From: JAJDXO01 sp965221855
GTDB lineage: Bacteria; Pseudomonadota; Alphaproteobacteria; Rhodospirillales; UBA2165
DNA: 64,000 nucleotides
NCBI GenBank assembly: GCA_965221855.1
Contig: CBDCSV010000007.1
Location: forward strand, 372,001 to 436,000
Direction: 5' to 3'
Made by a program: the position numbers and the translations under genes. Of this stretch, positions 49,567 through 58,544 are shown in pieces. Each line of letters starts with the position of its first letter. Positions within the stretch are counted from its first letter, which is position 1. The notes under the pieces are model-generated. The model saw only the letters and a program-made list of their open reading frames with translations. It did no database searches and had not been told where the DNA came from.

Positions 49567-50577
49567 ATGAAGCTTAGCCAGGACAAATCGCTACGCCTTT
49601 CCGACGCGCGGGCGTTGGTTCGCCGCGCCGTCGACAAGGCCGAGGCGCTGTCCTCGAGCGGCGTGTTCATCGCGGTCGACGAAAGCGGCGCGCCGGTCAG
49701 TTCGTCCCACATGGATGACGCCGAGCCGTTCGCCATACCCGTGACCCGGGCCAAGGCCTACTGCGCCGCCGCATCGAGGGTCGACAGCGAGGTCGTTTTC
49801 GAGCGCCTGGCGCACCGCTATCTCGGCCATTACTTCAGCTATCAGGCGTTCGCCCGGGATACCATGTTCGCCGCTCAGGGAGGCATGCTGATCAGAAGGA
49901 ACGGCACGGTCGTCGGTGCGCTGGCGACCGGCGCGGCGATCGGCCCCTTCGTCACGGTCGATGGCGTCGCGCCCGAGCAACTGATCATCGACGGCAGGCC
50001 GGCCAATCTGGAAGACCTGATCATCTGCTATGCGCTTGGCGTTCCCTATGAATCGCAACATGGGAGCGACGAAGACCGATGGATGGAGGCCTACGGCAAA
50101 CCCGCGTCCGATTTCGGTCCCGGCACGGGTTTCCACGACCCGCCCGCGGCGAGCCGGCAGGAGCGCCTCGACAACGGTATCGCCCTCGCCGATGCGGCGA
50201 TCGGCGAGGCGTCCGCCCAAGATGCGGCCGTCTCCGTCGTGGTGGTCGACCGTTCCGGCGATCAGATACAACTTGACCGAATGGACGGCGCCTCGCCCAT
50301 GTCTCCCGATCTGGCCGATGCGGTCGCCGTGACCGCCGCGAACTTTCGAATGTCCAGCAGCGAAGCCGCGGGCCGGTGCGAGGCGACGCCCGGCCTGGGC
50401 CGGATTGGAGAGATCATCCCCTATCCGTTTGCGGCCCTTCCCGGCGGGGTGCCCATATTCGACGGGGGCCGCCTGACAGGCGCGATAGGTGTCGCCGGCG
50501 CCGATCTGAACCCGCTGCAATGTGAGCGCATCGCCGGGCAGGCCGTCAAATCCTGCGGCGGTTCCACTCAAAGGTAG
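49567..50577 (+). CDS. Tandem GlcG/HbpS-domain (heme-binding-like) protein
   Basis: The 336-residue protein consists of two GlcG/HbpS folds: residues ~8-150 (ALVRRAVDKAEALSSSGVFIAVDESG... RRNGTVVGALATG) and ~195-330 (GIALADAAIGEASAQDAAVSVVVVDRSG ... DGGRLTGAIGVAGA), all in part. Single-domain members are about 140 residues, so this is a fusion or internal duplication. GlcG-like proteins are often found beside catabolic dehydrogenases, with roles in heme or cofactor handling that are not settled. ATG 49567 has gggaggagg upstream. Confidence 0.82.
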   Translation: MKLSQDKSLRLSDARALVRRAVDKAEALSSSGVFIAVDESGAPVSSSHMDDAEPFAIPVTRAKAYCAAASRVDSEVVFERLAHRYLGHYFSYQAFARDTMFAAQGGMLIRRNGTVVGALATGAAIGPFVTVDGVAPEQLIIDGRPANLEDLIICYALGVPYESQHGSDEDRWMEAYGKPASDFGPGTGFHDPPAASRQERLDNGIALADAAIGEASAQDAAVSVVVVDRSGDQIQLDRMDGASPMSPDLADAVAVTAANFRMSSSEAAGRCEATPGLGRIGEIIPYPFAALPGGVPIFDGGRLTGAIGVAGADLNPLQCERIAGQAVKSCGGSTQR

Positions 50578-50590
50578 GTCAGGACGCGCC

Positions 50591-51652
50591 ATGGCAACCA
50601 AAACCACACGCCGAAATCGCAGGCGCCACGGCTATGCGGTCGACTTTCACGCCCACATCGTGCTGCCCGAAGCCGTGGCGTTCGCCGCCCGGCACGGCAT
50701 GGTGCGCGAGGTGTCGCGGGTGGTGAGGTCGGGAATGCTGCCCACCATCAAAGCATGGGAACAAGGAAAGCTGCCCCTCACCAAGGTGAGGAACAAGGGA
50801 CAGGCCGCGGCCATCCGGATGGTCGACCCGGCTCTTCAGCTAAAGGATATGGACGATCGCGGCGTCGATATCTCGGTGCTGAGTGCAAGCCTGATCCACC
50901 AATGCACCTATCACGCGGGCGCGGATGCCGCCCTCGCGATCGAAAAAAAGACCAATGACCGGATGGCGGCGTTCATTGCCCATGCGCCCGACCGTTTCGT
51001 CGGACTGGGATCGGTGCCCATGCAAAGCGTTCCAAAAGCCGTTGCCGAGTTAAGGCGCTGCATGACCGGCCTCGGCCTGAAGGGCGTGCAAATTTCATCC
51101 ATGGCGGGCAGGCGGGAGCTCGGTGATCCCGCGCTGGACCGGTTCTGGCAAACTGCGGAGAGTCTCGGCGCGGTGATCTTCATTCATCCCTCGGGCGTCC
51201 TGGATGCGCGGTTCGCAAAACACCAGCTTTGGAACAGCGTCGGCCAGCCACTGGAGGAAACCATGGCCATGTCGAGCCTTATCCACGAGGGTGTGCTCGA
51301 CAGATTCCCGAAATTGAAAATTTGCATGGCTCATGGCGGTGGTTACCTGCCGTTCTATACCGGCCGGGCGGACCGGAATTATCGGGACAAGCCGTTCACT
51401 CGGGGACCCATGACCATGGCCCCGAGCGCTTACCTGCGGAAGTTCCACTACGAATCCTGCATCTACAATCCGGACATGCTCGAATACCTGGTCGGCAAGG
51501 TCGGCGCCGGCCGGATCGTCATGGGATCGGACTACCCGGTCGGCGAATCCGATCCCGTCGGATTCGTCCGGCGCGCACGGGGGATTTCCAGGGAGGCCAA
51601 GGAAAAAATCCTGTGGCGGAATGCATCGAGACTGCTGGGTCTGTCGCTCTGA
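50591..51652 (+). CDS. Amidohydrolase family protein (ACMSD/amidohydrolase_2 type)
   Basis: The 353-residue TIM-barrel metalloenzyme has the HxH in VDFHAHIVLP (about residues 18-27), His in AVIFIHPSGV (about 200), His in CMAHGGGYLPF and Asp in IVMGSDYPVGE (about 318). These are the metal and catalytic residues of the ACMSD-like branch, whose members decarboxylate or hydrolyse aromatic-derived acids. The ATG follows 13 bp after the GlcG gene; last gene of the ABC-M24 cluster. Confidence 0.88.
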   Translation: MATKTTRRNRRRHGYAVDFHAHIVLPEAVAFAARHGMVREVSRVVRSGMLPTIKAWEQGKLPLTKVRNKGQAAAIRMVDPALQLKDMDDRGVDISVLSASLIHQCTYHAGADAALAIEKKTNDRMAAFIAHAPDRFVGLGSVPMQSVPKAVAELRRCMTGLGLKGVQISSMAGRRELGDPALDRFWQTAESLGAVIFIHPSGVLDARFAKHQLWNSVGQPLEETMAMSSLIHEGVLDRFPKLKICMAHGGGYLPFYTGRADRNYRDKPFTRGPMTMAPSAYLRKFHYESCIYNPDMLEYLVGKVGAGRIVMGSDYPVGESDPVGFVRRARGISREAKEKILWRNASRLLGLSL

Positions 51653-51834
51653 CCCCGGTCTTCCGGGAGGCGGGGCTGTCATGTCCCGCCGCCAACAGGC
51701 TTACAACCTGCCCGGGTTCGATTGAATCCTGGCGTATTGAATTCGGCGGATACGATTTCGGGCCCGGTCCTTCGGTTTCCCTTTCGGCCGATTTCATGCG
51801 ACAACCAGCGGCGTTCCAATAGCTTGCGGTCCCG

Positions 51835-52479
51835 ATGCAGACTCTCTCCGGTTTTGATTTCCTCATCGCCGTCGACCATCTGGCGGTTGCCGTGTTCGCC
51901 ATATCCGGCGCGCTGGTGGCGAGCCGCAAGCAGATGGACATCTTCGGCTTCGTGCTGTTGGGCACGGTGACCGGCGTGGGCGGCGGCACGGTCCGCGATC
52001 TGCTGCTGGGCGACGGGGCGGTCAACTGGGTGCGGGAGCCGTCCTACGTCGCCGTTTGCATCGCCGCCGCCGCGGTCACCTATTTCGCCGCCCACTTGTT
52101 TCATTCCCGCTACCGGCTGATCCTGTGGCTGGACGCCCTCGGGCTCTCACTGTTCTGCATCCTGGGCGCGGGGAAGGCCCTGGCGGTCGGCACCCATCCC
52201 CTGGTGGCGGTCATCATGGGGATCATTACCGGCACCTTCGGCGGGATCATCCGCGACGTGCTCGGCGGCGAGGTGTCGCTGATCCTCCGAAAGGAGATCT
52301 ACGTTACCGCCGCGCTGGCCGGCGCCCTCGTGTTCGTCGGGCTGTCCCTCACCGGGGCCGGCGGTCTCTTGGCCTTTGTGTTGGGCTTCCTGTGTTGCTT
52401 CACGGTTCGCGCCCTGGCAATCAGGTTCGGCTGGTCTCTCCCGGCCTACAAGGCCCGGGAAGGCCGGGACGTTTCCTGA
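51835..52479 (+). CDS. TRIC/UPF0126 family membrane protein (YicG-like)
   Basis: A 214-residue protein with seven hydrophobic segments arranged as two related halves, each with a glycine-rich GxGGGxxRD motif: VTGVGGGTVRDLLLG and ITGTFGGIIRDVLGGE. This is the bacterial TRIC cation-channel family, formerly UPF0126. Potassium-selective conductance is known for some homologues; the role here is inferred. It is followed 34 bp later by the aldolase gene. Confidence 0.9.
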   Translation: MQTLSGFDFLIAVDHLAVAVFAISGALVASRKQMDIFGFVLLGTVTGVGGGTVRDLLLGDGAVNWVREPSYVAVCIAAAAVTYFAAHLFHSRYRLILWLDALGLSLFCILGAGKALAVGTHPLVAVIMGIITGTFGGIIRDVLGGEVSLILRKEIYVTAALAGALVFVGLSLTGAGGLLAFVLGFLCCFTVRALAIRFGWSLPAYKAREGRDVS

Positions 52480-52513
52480 AGGCGCCGACTGGGATGGATC
52501 GGAGGATTGGAAA

Positions 52514-53227
52514 ATGACGAGAGTGGACGAAGCGCGCCGGCAGGTGGCCGTCGCCAACCGGATCCTGGCCCGCGAGGACGTGGTGGATGCCTACGGACAC
52601 GTGAGTTCGAGGCACCCGGACGATCCCGAACGGTTTCTGCTCGCCCGGTCGGTGAGCCCGGCCCTGGTGACGCCCGCCGACATCATGGAGTTCGACCTCG
52701 ACTGCAACCCCATAGACGATGACCGGCGGCCCTACGGCGAACGGTCGATCCACGGTGCCGCCTATCAGACCCGGCCCGACGTCAATGCCGTGGTCCACAA
52801 CCATTCCCACGCCGTGATCCCGTTCGGCGTCACCAATACGCCGATCCGACCGCTGGTCCACGTCGGCAGCGGCATCGGCCCGGAAGTCCCGGTGTGGGAC
52901 ATCGCCGACAATTTCGGCGATACCAACATGCTGGTCCTGACCATGGAGCAGGGCCGCGATCTCGCGAAATGTCTGGGGGCGGGACGGGTGGCGCTGATGC
53001 GGGGTCACGGATGCGTGGTCGTCGGTCCCAACCTCAAGGAGGCGGTCATGGTGTCGATCTACCTCCAGGTCAATGCCCAGCTTCAAATGGCCGCCATGCG
53101 GATGGGCGAGGTCAAATATTTGTCGCCCGAGGAAGAACGGCTCTATCAGGAAATCCAGTTCTCCCCGCTTTCCATGGACCGGGCCTGGGAGTATTTCGAG
53201 GAGCGCGCCGATCTCAGCGGCATTTGA
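52514..53227 (+). CDS. Class II aldolase/adducin family protein
   Basis: A 237-residue zinc aldolase-type protein. Metal His residues are in VVHNHSHAVIPFG (about residues 93-105) and MRGHGCVVVG (about 158-167), with the catalytic Glu/Asp region SIHGAAYQTRPDVN upstream. The best-known relatives are fuculose-phosphate aldolase and the 5-keto-4-deoxy / HpcH-like decarboxylase-aldolases of aromatic catabolism. ATG 52514 follows ggagg. Grouped with the FAH-family and HpaR-like genes. Confidence 0.87.
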   Translation: MTRVDEARRQVAVANRILAREDVVDAYGHVSSRHPDDPERFLLARSVSPALVTPADIMEFDLDCNPIDDDRRPYGERSIHGAAYQTRPDVNAVVHNHSHAVIPFGVTNTPIRPLVHVGSGIGPEVPVWDIADNFGDTNMLVLTMEQGRDLAKCLGAGRVALMRGHGCVVVGPNLKEAVMVSIYLQVNAQLQMAAMRMGEVKYLSPEEERLYQEIQFSPLSMDRAWEYFEERADLSGI

Positions 53228-53297
53228 GCTAATTCCAATTTGCGCCGAACCGCCGTATAATTAACAAGTTAAATAATTCAGGGCAGGGGACCGGCGG

Positions 53298-54161
53298 ATG
53301 AAACTCGTTACCTATGAGCTAGACGGCAAACCCTCGTTCGGCGCCGTCGTCGGCGACGGAATAGTCGATGTCGGCGCGCGGAACGAAACCGGCTGCGGCA
53401 GCGTTCTCGAAGTGCTGCAAACGGGCAGCCTCGCCAAGGTCGACAAGATGACCTCCGGCGCCGCGGCCGATGCGGCTCTCGCCGACATCAGATATCTCCT
53501 GCCCATCCCGCGGCCGCCGAAGCTTCTGTGCATCGGGGTCAACTACGCCAACCGCAACGAGGAATACAAGGACGGTTCCGACCTGCCCCAATTTCCATCG
53601 ATGTTTTTCCGCACGCCTGGGTCCTTCGTCGGCCACGGTGAGGACATCATTCGCCCGCCGGAATCCGGTCAGTTGGACTACGAAGGCGAGATCGTGCTGA
53701 TCATCGGCAAGGGCGGACGGCGGATCCCCAGGGAGAACGCCCTCGATCACATCGCGGGCATGACGCTGATGAACGAGGGCACCCTCAGGGATTGGATCCG
53801 GCACGCCAAGTTCAACGTCACCCAGGGCAAGAACTTCGAAAAAAGCGGGGCCATCGGGCCCTGGATGGTCACGCCCGACGAGACCGGCGGTTTCGACGGG
53901 CTCCATCTGACCACCAGGGTCAACGGCGAGGTGCGTCAGGACGATACCACCGACAGCATCATTTTCGACTTTCCCTACCTGATCAACTATATCTCCACCT
54001 TCGCCGAGCTGGAGCCGGGGGACGTCATCTCGACCGGCACGCCGACCGGGGCGGGCGCCCGCTTCGATCCGCCGAAATGGCTGGTGCCGGGCGATACGGT
54101 GGAGATCGAGGTGCCGGGCATCGGTGTCCTGTCCAACGGCGTGGCGGACGAGAAAGTCTGA
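53298..54161 (+). CDS. Fumarylacetoacetate hydrolase (FAH) family protein
   Basis: The 287-residue protein has a short N-terminal domain and an FAH catalytic domain with LLCIGVNYANRNEEYK, metal Glu residues in QLDYEGEIVLIIGKGGR and Asp/Glu in TLRDWIRHAKFNVTQGKNFEKSG (each in part), and SIIFDFPYLINYISTFAELEPGDVISTGTPTG (in part). Relatives hydrolyse or decarboxylate acylpyruvates such as 2-hydroxyhepta-2,4-diene-1,7-dioate. It is distinct from the long fahA at 13172. It lies 6 bp upstream of the HpaR-like gene. Confidence 0.92.
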   Translation: MKLVTYELDGKPSFGAVVGDGIVDVGARNETGCGSVLEVLQTGSLAKVDKMTSGAAADAALADIRYLLPIPRPPKLLCIGVNYANRNEEYKDGSDLPQFPSMFFRTPGSFVGHGEDIIRPPESGQLDYEGEIVLIIGKGGRRIPRENALDHIAGMTLMNEGTLRDWIRHAKFNVTQGKNFEKSGAIGPWMVTPDETGGFDGLHLTTRVNGEVRQDDTTDSIIFDFPYLINYISTFAELEPGDVISTGTPTGAGARFDPPKWLVPGDTVEIEVPGIGVLSNGVADEKV

Positions 54162-54167
54162 GCGCCG

Positions 54168-54620
54168 ATGAGCCGCGTACCGCTCCGGGATTTCTCTCAC
54201 TCATTGCCGATGGCGCTGTTGCGGGCGCGCGAAGCCGTGATGAGCCGTTTCCGGCCGATGCTGCGGGCCCACGGCGTGACCGAACAGCAGTGGCGGGTCC
54301 TGCGCGCCCTGGAGGATACAGGTGAGATCGAGATCAGCCGACTGGCGGAGCGGAGCTTCATCCTCATGCCCAGCCTGTCGCGCATCCTCCGGAATCTCGA
54401 GGGCCGGGACCTGATCACCCGGAGGGCCGCCGCGGCCGATCAGCGGCGGGCGTTGGTCGCCATCTCGCCCAAGGGCCTCGAACTGGTCGGCGAGGTCGCG
54501 CCCCATTCGGAGGCCAATTACGCGGCCATCGCCGAAGCGGCCGGAGAGGACAATATCGCCCAGCTCTACGGCCTGCTCGACCGGGTCACCGAATCCCTGG
54601 AGCCGCCCCCCGAGGACTGA
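54168..54620 (+). CDS. hpaR: HpaR-like MarR family repressor (homoprotocatechuate operon type)
   Basis: The 150-residue winged-helix protein strongly resembles HpaR: LPMALLRAREAVMSRFRPML (in part), VTEQQWRVLRALE and LAERSFILMPSLSRILRNLE. HpaR normally represses the homoprotocatechuate meta-cleavage operon. Here only an FAH-family and a class II aldolase gene accompany it; the ring-cleavage enzymes hpaD/hpaE are not in the window. The name is provisional. Confidence 0.82.
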   Translation: MSRVPLRDFSHSLPMALLRAREAVMSRFRPMLRAHGVTEQQWRVLRALEDTGEIEISRLAERSFILMPSLSRILRNLEGRDLITRRAAAADQRRALVAISPKGLELVGEVAPHSEANYAAIAEAAGEDNIAQLYGLLDRVTESLEPPPED

Positions 54621-54758
54621 GCGCCGGCGCCGGGGTTGTCCGGCGATTGGCGGAGTGGCAGGCTAGGGGCCGTCGTCATTTGCGAGCGGGTGGAGTTCGT
54701 TGCGCGGTCCCGGGCCCCAAACATTTCATCGCGGATTCAAATTGCCGGTCCCAGGATC

Positions 54759-56738
54759 ATGTGCGGCATAGCGGGAATCATTCACTACGGCGTTTCCGGC
54801 GGCGTTCCCGAACCCGTGCTCCGGGACATGAACGATGCACTGTCGCACCGCGGTCCGGACGGCGAGGGGACATGGCTGTCCGACGACCGGCGGGTCGGCC
54901 TCGCCCATCGCCGGCTGTCGATTATCGACCTCACGGCCGAAGCCGATCAGCCCATGCGCAACGAGGATGGGTCGGTCTGGATCACGTTCAACGGGGAAAT
55001 CTACAACCACCTCGAGCTAAGACGGGAGCTCGTGGCCGCAGGCCACACGTTCGCGACCGACCATGCCGATACCGAAGTTCTCGTCCACGGCTACGAGGAG
55101 TGGGGCATCGAACGGCTGCTCGCGCGTCTCCAGGGCATGTTCGCCTTCGCCATTTGGGACGGGAACGCAAGGCGCCTGACCCTGGCCCGGGACCGGGTGG
55201 GCATCAAACCGGTTTATTTCGCCAAGGCGGGCGGGCGGTTTCTCTTCGCCTCAGAGATAAAATCCCTGGTCCGCCATCCTGCCGTTACGCCCGACTTGTC
55301 CGGGACCGCGCTCTACCACTACCTGAGCTATCTGACGCCGCCCGCGCCGCTCACCATGTTCCGCGGCATCTACAAACTGCCGGCGGCCCACTATCTCGAG
55401 GTGGCCGACGGGGGAGCCATGCGGGCGGTCCACTATTGGGACGCCGTGCCCCGCGGCGGGGGTGACGGCGGGGAGGATTATGAAACCGGCGTCCTCGACC
55501 GGCTGGAACGGTCGGTGGAGCGCCGGATGATGTCCGATGTCCCGTTCGGCGCCTTTCTGTCAGGCGGTATCGATTCGTCGGTGAACGCGGCCCTGATGAG
55601 CCGCCACTCGGCGGAGCCCGTCAAGACGTTTTCCGTCGGATTCAGCGATCACCAGCATCTCAACGAGCTGGACTACGCCCGGCGGGTGGCCGGTCACCTG
55701 GGCACCGAGCACCACGAGGTGCTGGTTAACGAAAGCGACATGACCGGATACCTGGCGCAGTTGGTGCGGGACCAGGATGAGCCGCTGGCCGACTGGGTTT
55801 GCATTCCCCTCCACTTCGTCTCGAAGCTGGCGCGCGAGAGCGGGGTGAAAGTGGTTCAGGTCGGCGAGGGATCGGACGAGCAGTTCTGCGGCTACCGCTC
55901 CTACATGATGTACCTGCGGCTTCACCAGAAGTATTTCGGCCCGTTTCGGAAGTTTCTGCCGGGCTCCATGCAGCGGGGTGCCGCGGCCGGCGCGCGGGCC
56001 GTCGCCGGCATGTTTCCCGGTTTCGAGATTTACGCCGATGCCGTCGGCCGCGCCGCCCGCGGCGGCGAGGCCTTTTGGAGCGGCGCCGTGGCCTATTGGG
56101 AATCCCAGAAGGCGCCGCTGACGGATGGCGCCGATCCGGCCGGGCCGGAAGACTTCGACGAACTCATCGGTATGGGACTGCTGCCGCCGCGGTTCCGGGC
56201 GCGGGACAGTGAGCAGGTGGCGCTCGCATACCTGGATGGGTTCGACATGCGTTTTCCCGGGAGCGACCAGTTGACGCGAATAATCCACAACGAATTCCGG
56301 CTTCGCCTCCCGGAGCTTCTGCTGATGCGGGTGGACAAGATCACCATGGCGTCCTCCCTCGAAGGCCGGGTGCCGTATCTCGATCACGAACTCGTCGAGT
56401 ACACCATGGGCATCCCGATGGACGCCAAAATCAGGGGCGGAGAGGCCAAGGCGCTGCTCAAATCGGCGGTCCGCGGGATCATCCCCGACGACATAATCGA
56501 CCGCCCGAAGATGGGCTTCTCGGCGCCCATGGCGGAATGGCTGCGGGGCAATTTCGGACGCCAGGCGGAGGCGCAAATCACTGCCTCGTCCCTGTTGGAC
56601 GCGGCGGGGCTGAACGAGGCGCATGTGCGGAATCTGATCTCGGACCACCGCAATGGCCGCCGCGATGCGGCGCTGTTGGTCTGGGTGCTCTATAACGCGG
56701 CGGCATGGTTCGACCATTGGGTGGATGGTGGCGAATGA
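54759..56738 (+). CDS. asnB: Glutamine-hydrolysing asparagine synthase-like enzyme (AsnB family)
   Basis: The 659-residue protein starts MCGIAGIIHYG with Cys2 as glutaminase nucleophile and has RGPDGEG and FNGEIYNHLELR of the N-terminal amidotransferase. The synthetase domain carries the ATP-binding SGGIDSS motif (about residues 270-276), EGSDEQFCGY and KTFSVGF. Placement before polysaccharide genes suggests it amidates a sugar or uronic acid, like WbpS-type homologues, rather than free aspartate; this is inference. ATG 54759 is fixed by the obligatory Met-Cys; the open frame extends upstream without similarity. Confidence 0.9.
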   Translation: MCGIAGIIHYGVSGGVPEPVLRDMNDALSHRGPDGEGTWLSDDRRVGLAHRRLSIIDLTAEADQPMRNEDGSVWITFNGEIYNHLELRRELVAAGHTFATDHADTEVLVHGYEEWGIERLLARLQGMFAFAIWDGNARRLTLARDRVGIKPVYFAKAGGRFLFASEIKSLVRHPAVTPDLSGTALYHYLSYLTPPAPLTMFRGIYKLPAAHYLEVADGGAMRAVHYWDAVPRGGGDGGEDYETGVLDRLERSVERRMMSDVPFGAFLSGGIDSSVNAALMSRHSAEPVKTFSVGFSDHQHLNELDYARRVAGHLGTEHHEVLVNESDMTGYLAQLVRDQDEPLADWVCIPLHFVSKLARESGVKVVQVGEGSDEQFCGYRSYMMYLRLHQKYFGPFRKFLPGSMQRGAAAGARAVAGMFPGFEIYADAVGRAARGGEAFWSGAVAYWESQKAPLTDGADPAGPEDFDELIGMGLLPPRFRARDSEQVALAYLDGFDMRFPGSDQLTRIIHNEFRLRLPELLLMRVDKITMASSLEGRVPYLDHELVEYTMGIPMDAKIRGGEAKALLKSAVRGIIPDDIIDRPKMGFSAPMAEWLRGNFGRQAEAQITASSLLDAAGLNEAHVRNLISDHRNGRRDAALLVWVLYNAAAWFDHWVDGGE

Positions 56739-56754
56739 CCGCCGACAAAGTTTG

Positions 56755-57801
56755 CTAGTTGACGGAAGGCAGCTTTAGCCGCGTGAGTTCATCGGTTTCT
56801 AGATTGAGGAGCCAAAGGCCCGATTTCGATTTGCTGTCGCTCCGATCGCTCTCTAATACCGTGAGTGCAATTCGGGAGCCGTCCGGCGAGATCGCCAAAT
56901 CTCCAGTTATGGAACTCAACCAGGTAACGCGCCGGACCTGATCGTTCTCTCTCAAGAAAACGTCGTAGACGTATCCGAATCGGGGGTTATCCAGGTCGTT
57001 CGTGCGCGAAATGAACGCGATTCGCCTTCCATCGCTACTTGGACTCGGTTTACTTGAGTATTCCCCACGCTCAAGTAGCGGCTTGAGACTGGTTTGATTG
57101 GCTTCGAGCAAAAAGATCGTATTTCCGCCATAGGCTGCGGAATATTTCTTGTGGACCTGGACTGTCCGCCCCATGCCGTCGCCAGAAAATAATACTCGAT
57201 CACCATTTGCAAAGTATGACGGTGGAGAGATTGAATAAAAATCGTGATTGGTAAATCGTCTTTCCCCCCCCGACAAAATATTTGCCTCAAACAAATCAAA
57301 TCCTGCTGGCCTCTTGGTTCCGTACCGGAAACGCGTCGACTTTCCAAACAAAACACAGTCCCCATCGGGAGAAACCACCGGGGACAATTTGAACCCGTCA
57401 GAGGCGGTAACCACAGTAACTTTGGGATTGGGCTTGGAAAAATCAGCTCGATTAATGAATGCAATTTGATTTTTCGGCTCTCCCCAATTGCCCATTACAA
57501 AAAATACCCTATCTCCAGATGCATCGTAGCGGGGCTGCCTCCAATACACCCCTATGGGCTTGTCCACGACGCGAATGCTTGCAGAGTGAAGTTCATATGC
57601 CGCCAATGTGCAGTCAGAATTCTTGGGACAGTGATCCAAGAAGATTGTCGAATTGTCCTTGGAGAATGACGGATGGGAGAATGCAGGGGCGCTCACTGGA
57701 CTACAGGACGCCAGAGGTAGCGCTGCTACAATTGCAACCAGGAACCACATCGTAGCGGAAGCTGATCCAGCGTTAGTGTTTATCCGACCAGGACGTCGCA
57801 T
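56755..57801 (-). CDS. Lipoprotein with TolB/PD40-type beta-propeller repeats, hypothetical
   Basis: The 348-residue protein begins with an arginine-bearing n-region (MRRPGR), a hydrophobic core and a lipobox LASC (Cys about residue 33), so it is probably lipid-anchored. Repeats such as LSPVVSPDGDCVLFGK, SKPSPSSDGRRIAFISR and DLAISPDGSRIALTVL are PD40/TolB-like propeller strands. Codon and base use are more AT-rich than the flanks. The alternative start at 57750 (MWFLV) would lack a charged n-region. Function unknown; it follows the membrane-protein gene by 34 bp on the same strand. Confidence 0.78.
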   Translation of the reverse strand: MRRPGRINTNAGSASATMWFLVAIVAALPLASCSPVSAPAFSHPSFSKDNSTIFLDHCPKNSDCTLAAYELHSASIRVVDKPIGVYWRQPRYDASGDRVFFVMGNWGEPKNQIAFINRADFSKPNPKVTVVTASDGFKLSPVVSPDGDCVLFGKSTRFRYGTKRPAGFDLFEANILSGGERRFTNHDFYSISPPSYFANGDRVLFSGDGMGRTVQVHKKYSAAYGGNTIFLLEANQTSLKPLLERGEYSSKPSPSSDGRRIAFISRTNDLDNPRFGYVYDVFLRENDQVRRVTWLSSITGDLAISPDGSRIALTVLESDRSDSKSKSGLWLLNLETDELTRLKLPSVN

Positions 57802-57835
57802 TTACCTACCACTCCACCACTGCCAACCCACCACA

Positions 57836-58357
57836 CTACCTGCGACCAACCTTGCGAACTGCAAAATGAAGTAATATCAAAAGCGCAAATAATATTAGTG
57901 ATGTTATAGTTCCTTTTGTATTTCCTTGGTATAATAAAAACAAAATATTGTAAATTAAAATAATTCCGGCCAATATTTCAAGTAATTTGAACGTTTTAAA
58001 TTCGTAAATCGGAACCGTATCGGGAGAATTCAACTCATTATCCAGATCCGATGGCGATAGTCTTTCGGGTGCGCCGTGACAAGTGAGCCGCGCGATCAAC
58101 TCCATAACAGCAGAATGAAACACAAATAAACCAGCCATATAAATTAAGAAAAACGGAAAATTCTGGGATGATAAATATAAACCAAGAAATGAGGCCAGAT
58201 TCAGAAAAACAAAGTCTATTTTGACCAATCTTCTGACTGCCGTGATTCGAGAAGGAGGCAATTGATAGCCTCCGAGGCGGGTTCCATGAGGGTAAAACCT
58301 CATAGAATCGCTGGTGCCTTTGAAGTAGTAACTAAGAACACGTTCAAGAATACCCAT
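57836..58357 (-). CDS. Membrane protein, hypothetical (173 aa, AT-rich)
   Basis: The product has hydrophobic segments at about residues 53-75, 78-95, 127-145 and 150-168, and two Lys/Arg-rich connectors (RITAVRRLVKIDF, AVRKVGRR at the end). I do not recognise the family. The gene is conspicuously AT-rich (runs such as attaaaataatt), unlike its neighbours, and pairs with the downstream lipoprotein. ATG 58357 has gaggaga about 14 bp upstream; the longer frame to 58408 is less likely. Confidence 0.6.
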   Translation of the reverse strand: MGILERVLSYYFKGTSDSMRFYPHGTRLGGYQLPPSRITAVRRLVKIDFVFLNLASFLGLYLSSQNFPFFLIYMAGLFVFHSAVMELIARLTCHGAPERLSPSDLDNELNSPDTVPIYEFKTFKLLEILAGIILIYNILFLLYQGNTKGTITSLILFALLILLHFAVRKVGRR

Positions 58358-58544
58358 GGAGAATTTCAATCTCCTCGTCGCAATCAAGCCGCCCCACGCT
58401 ATCGGCAATCAGCGACCAAGGATCGAAAATAGCCGGTCAAAGCTCACAGTTCCACTACGACGCCTTCGCCATCGGACGTTGGTGGACTGCCGGGCGCAAA
58501 TGATATAATCCGTTGATTCCGCTTCGATAACTTCGAGACCGGTT

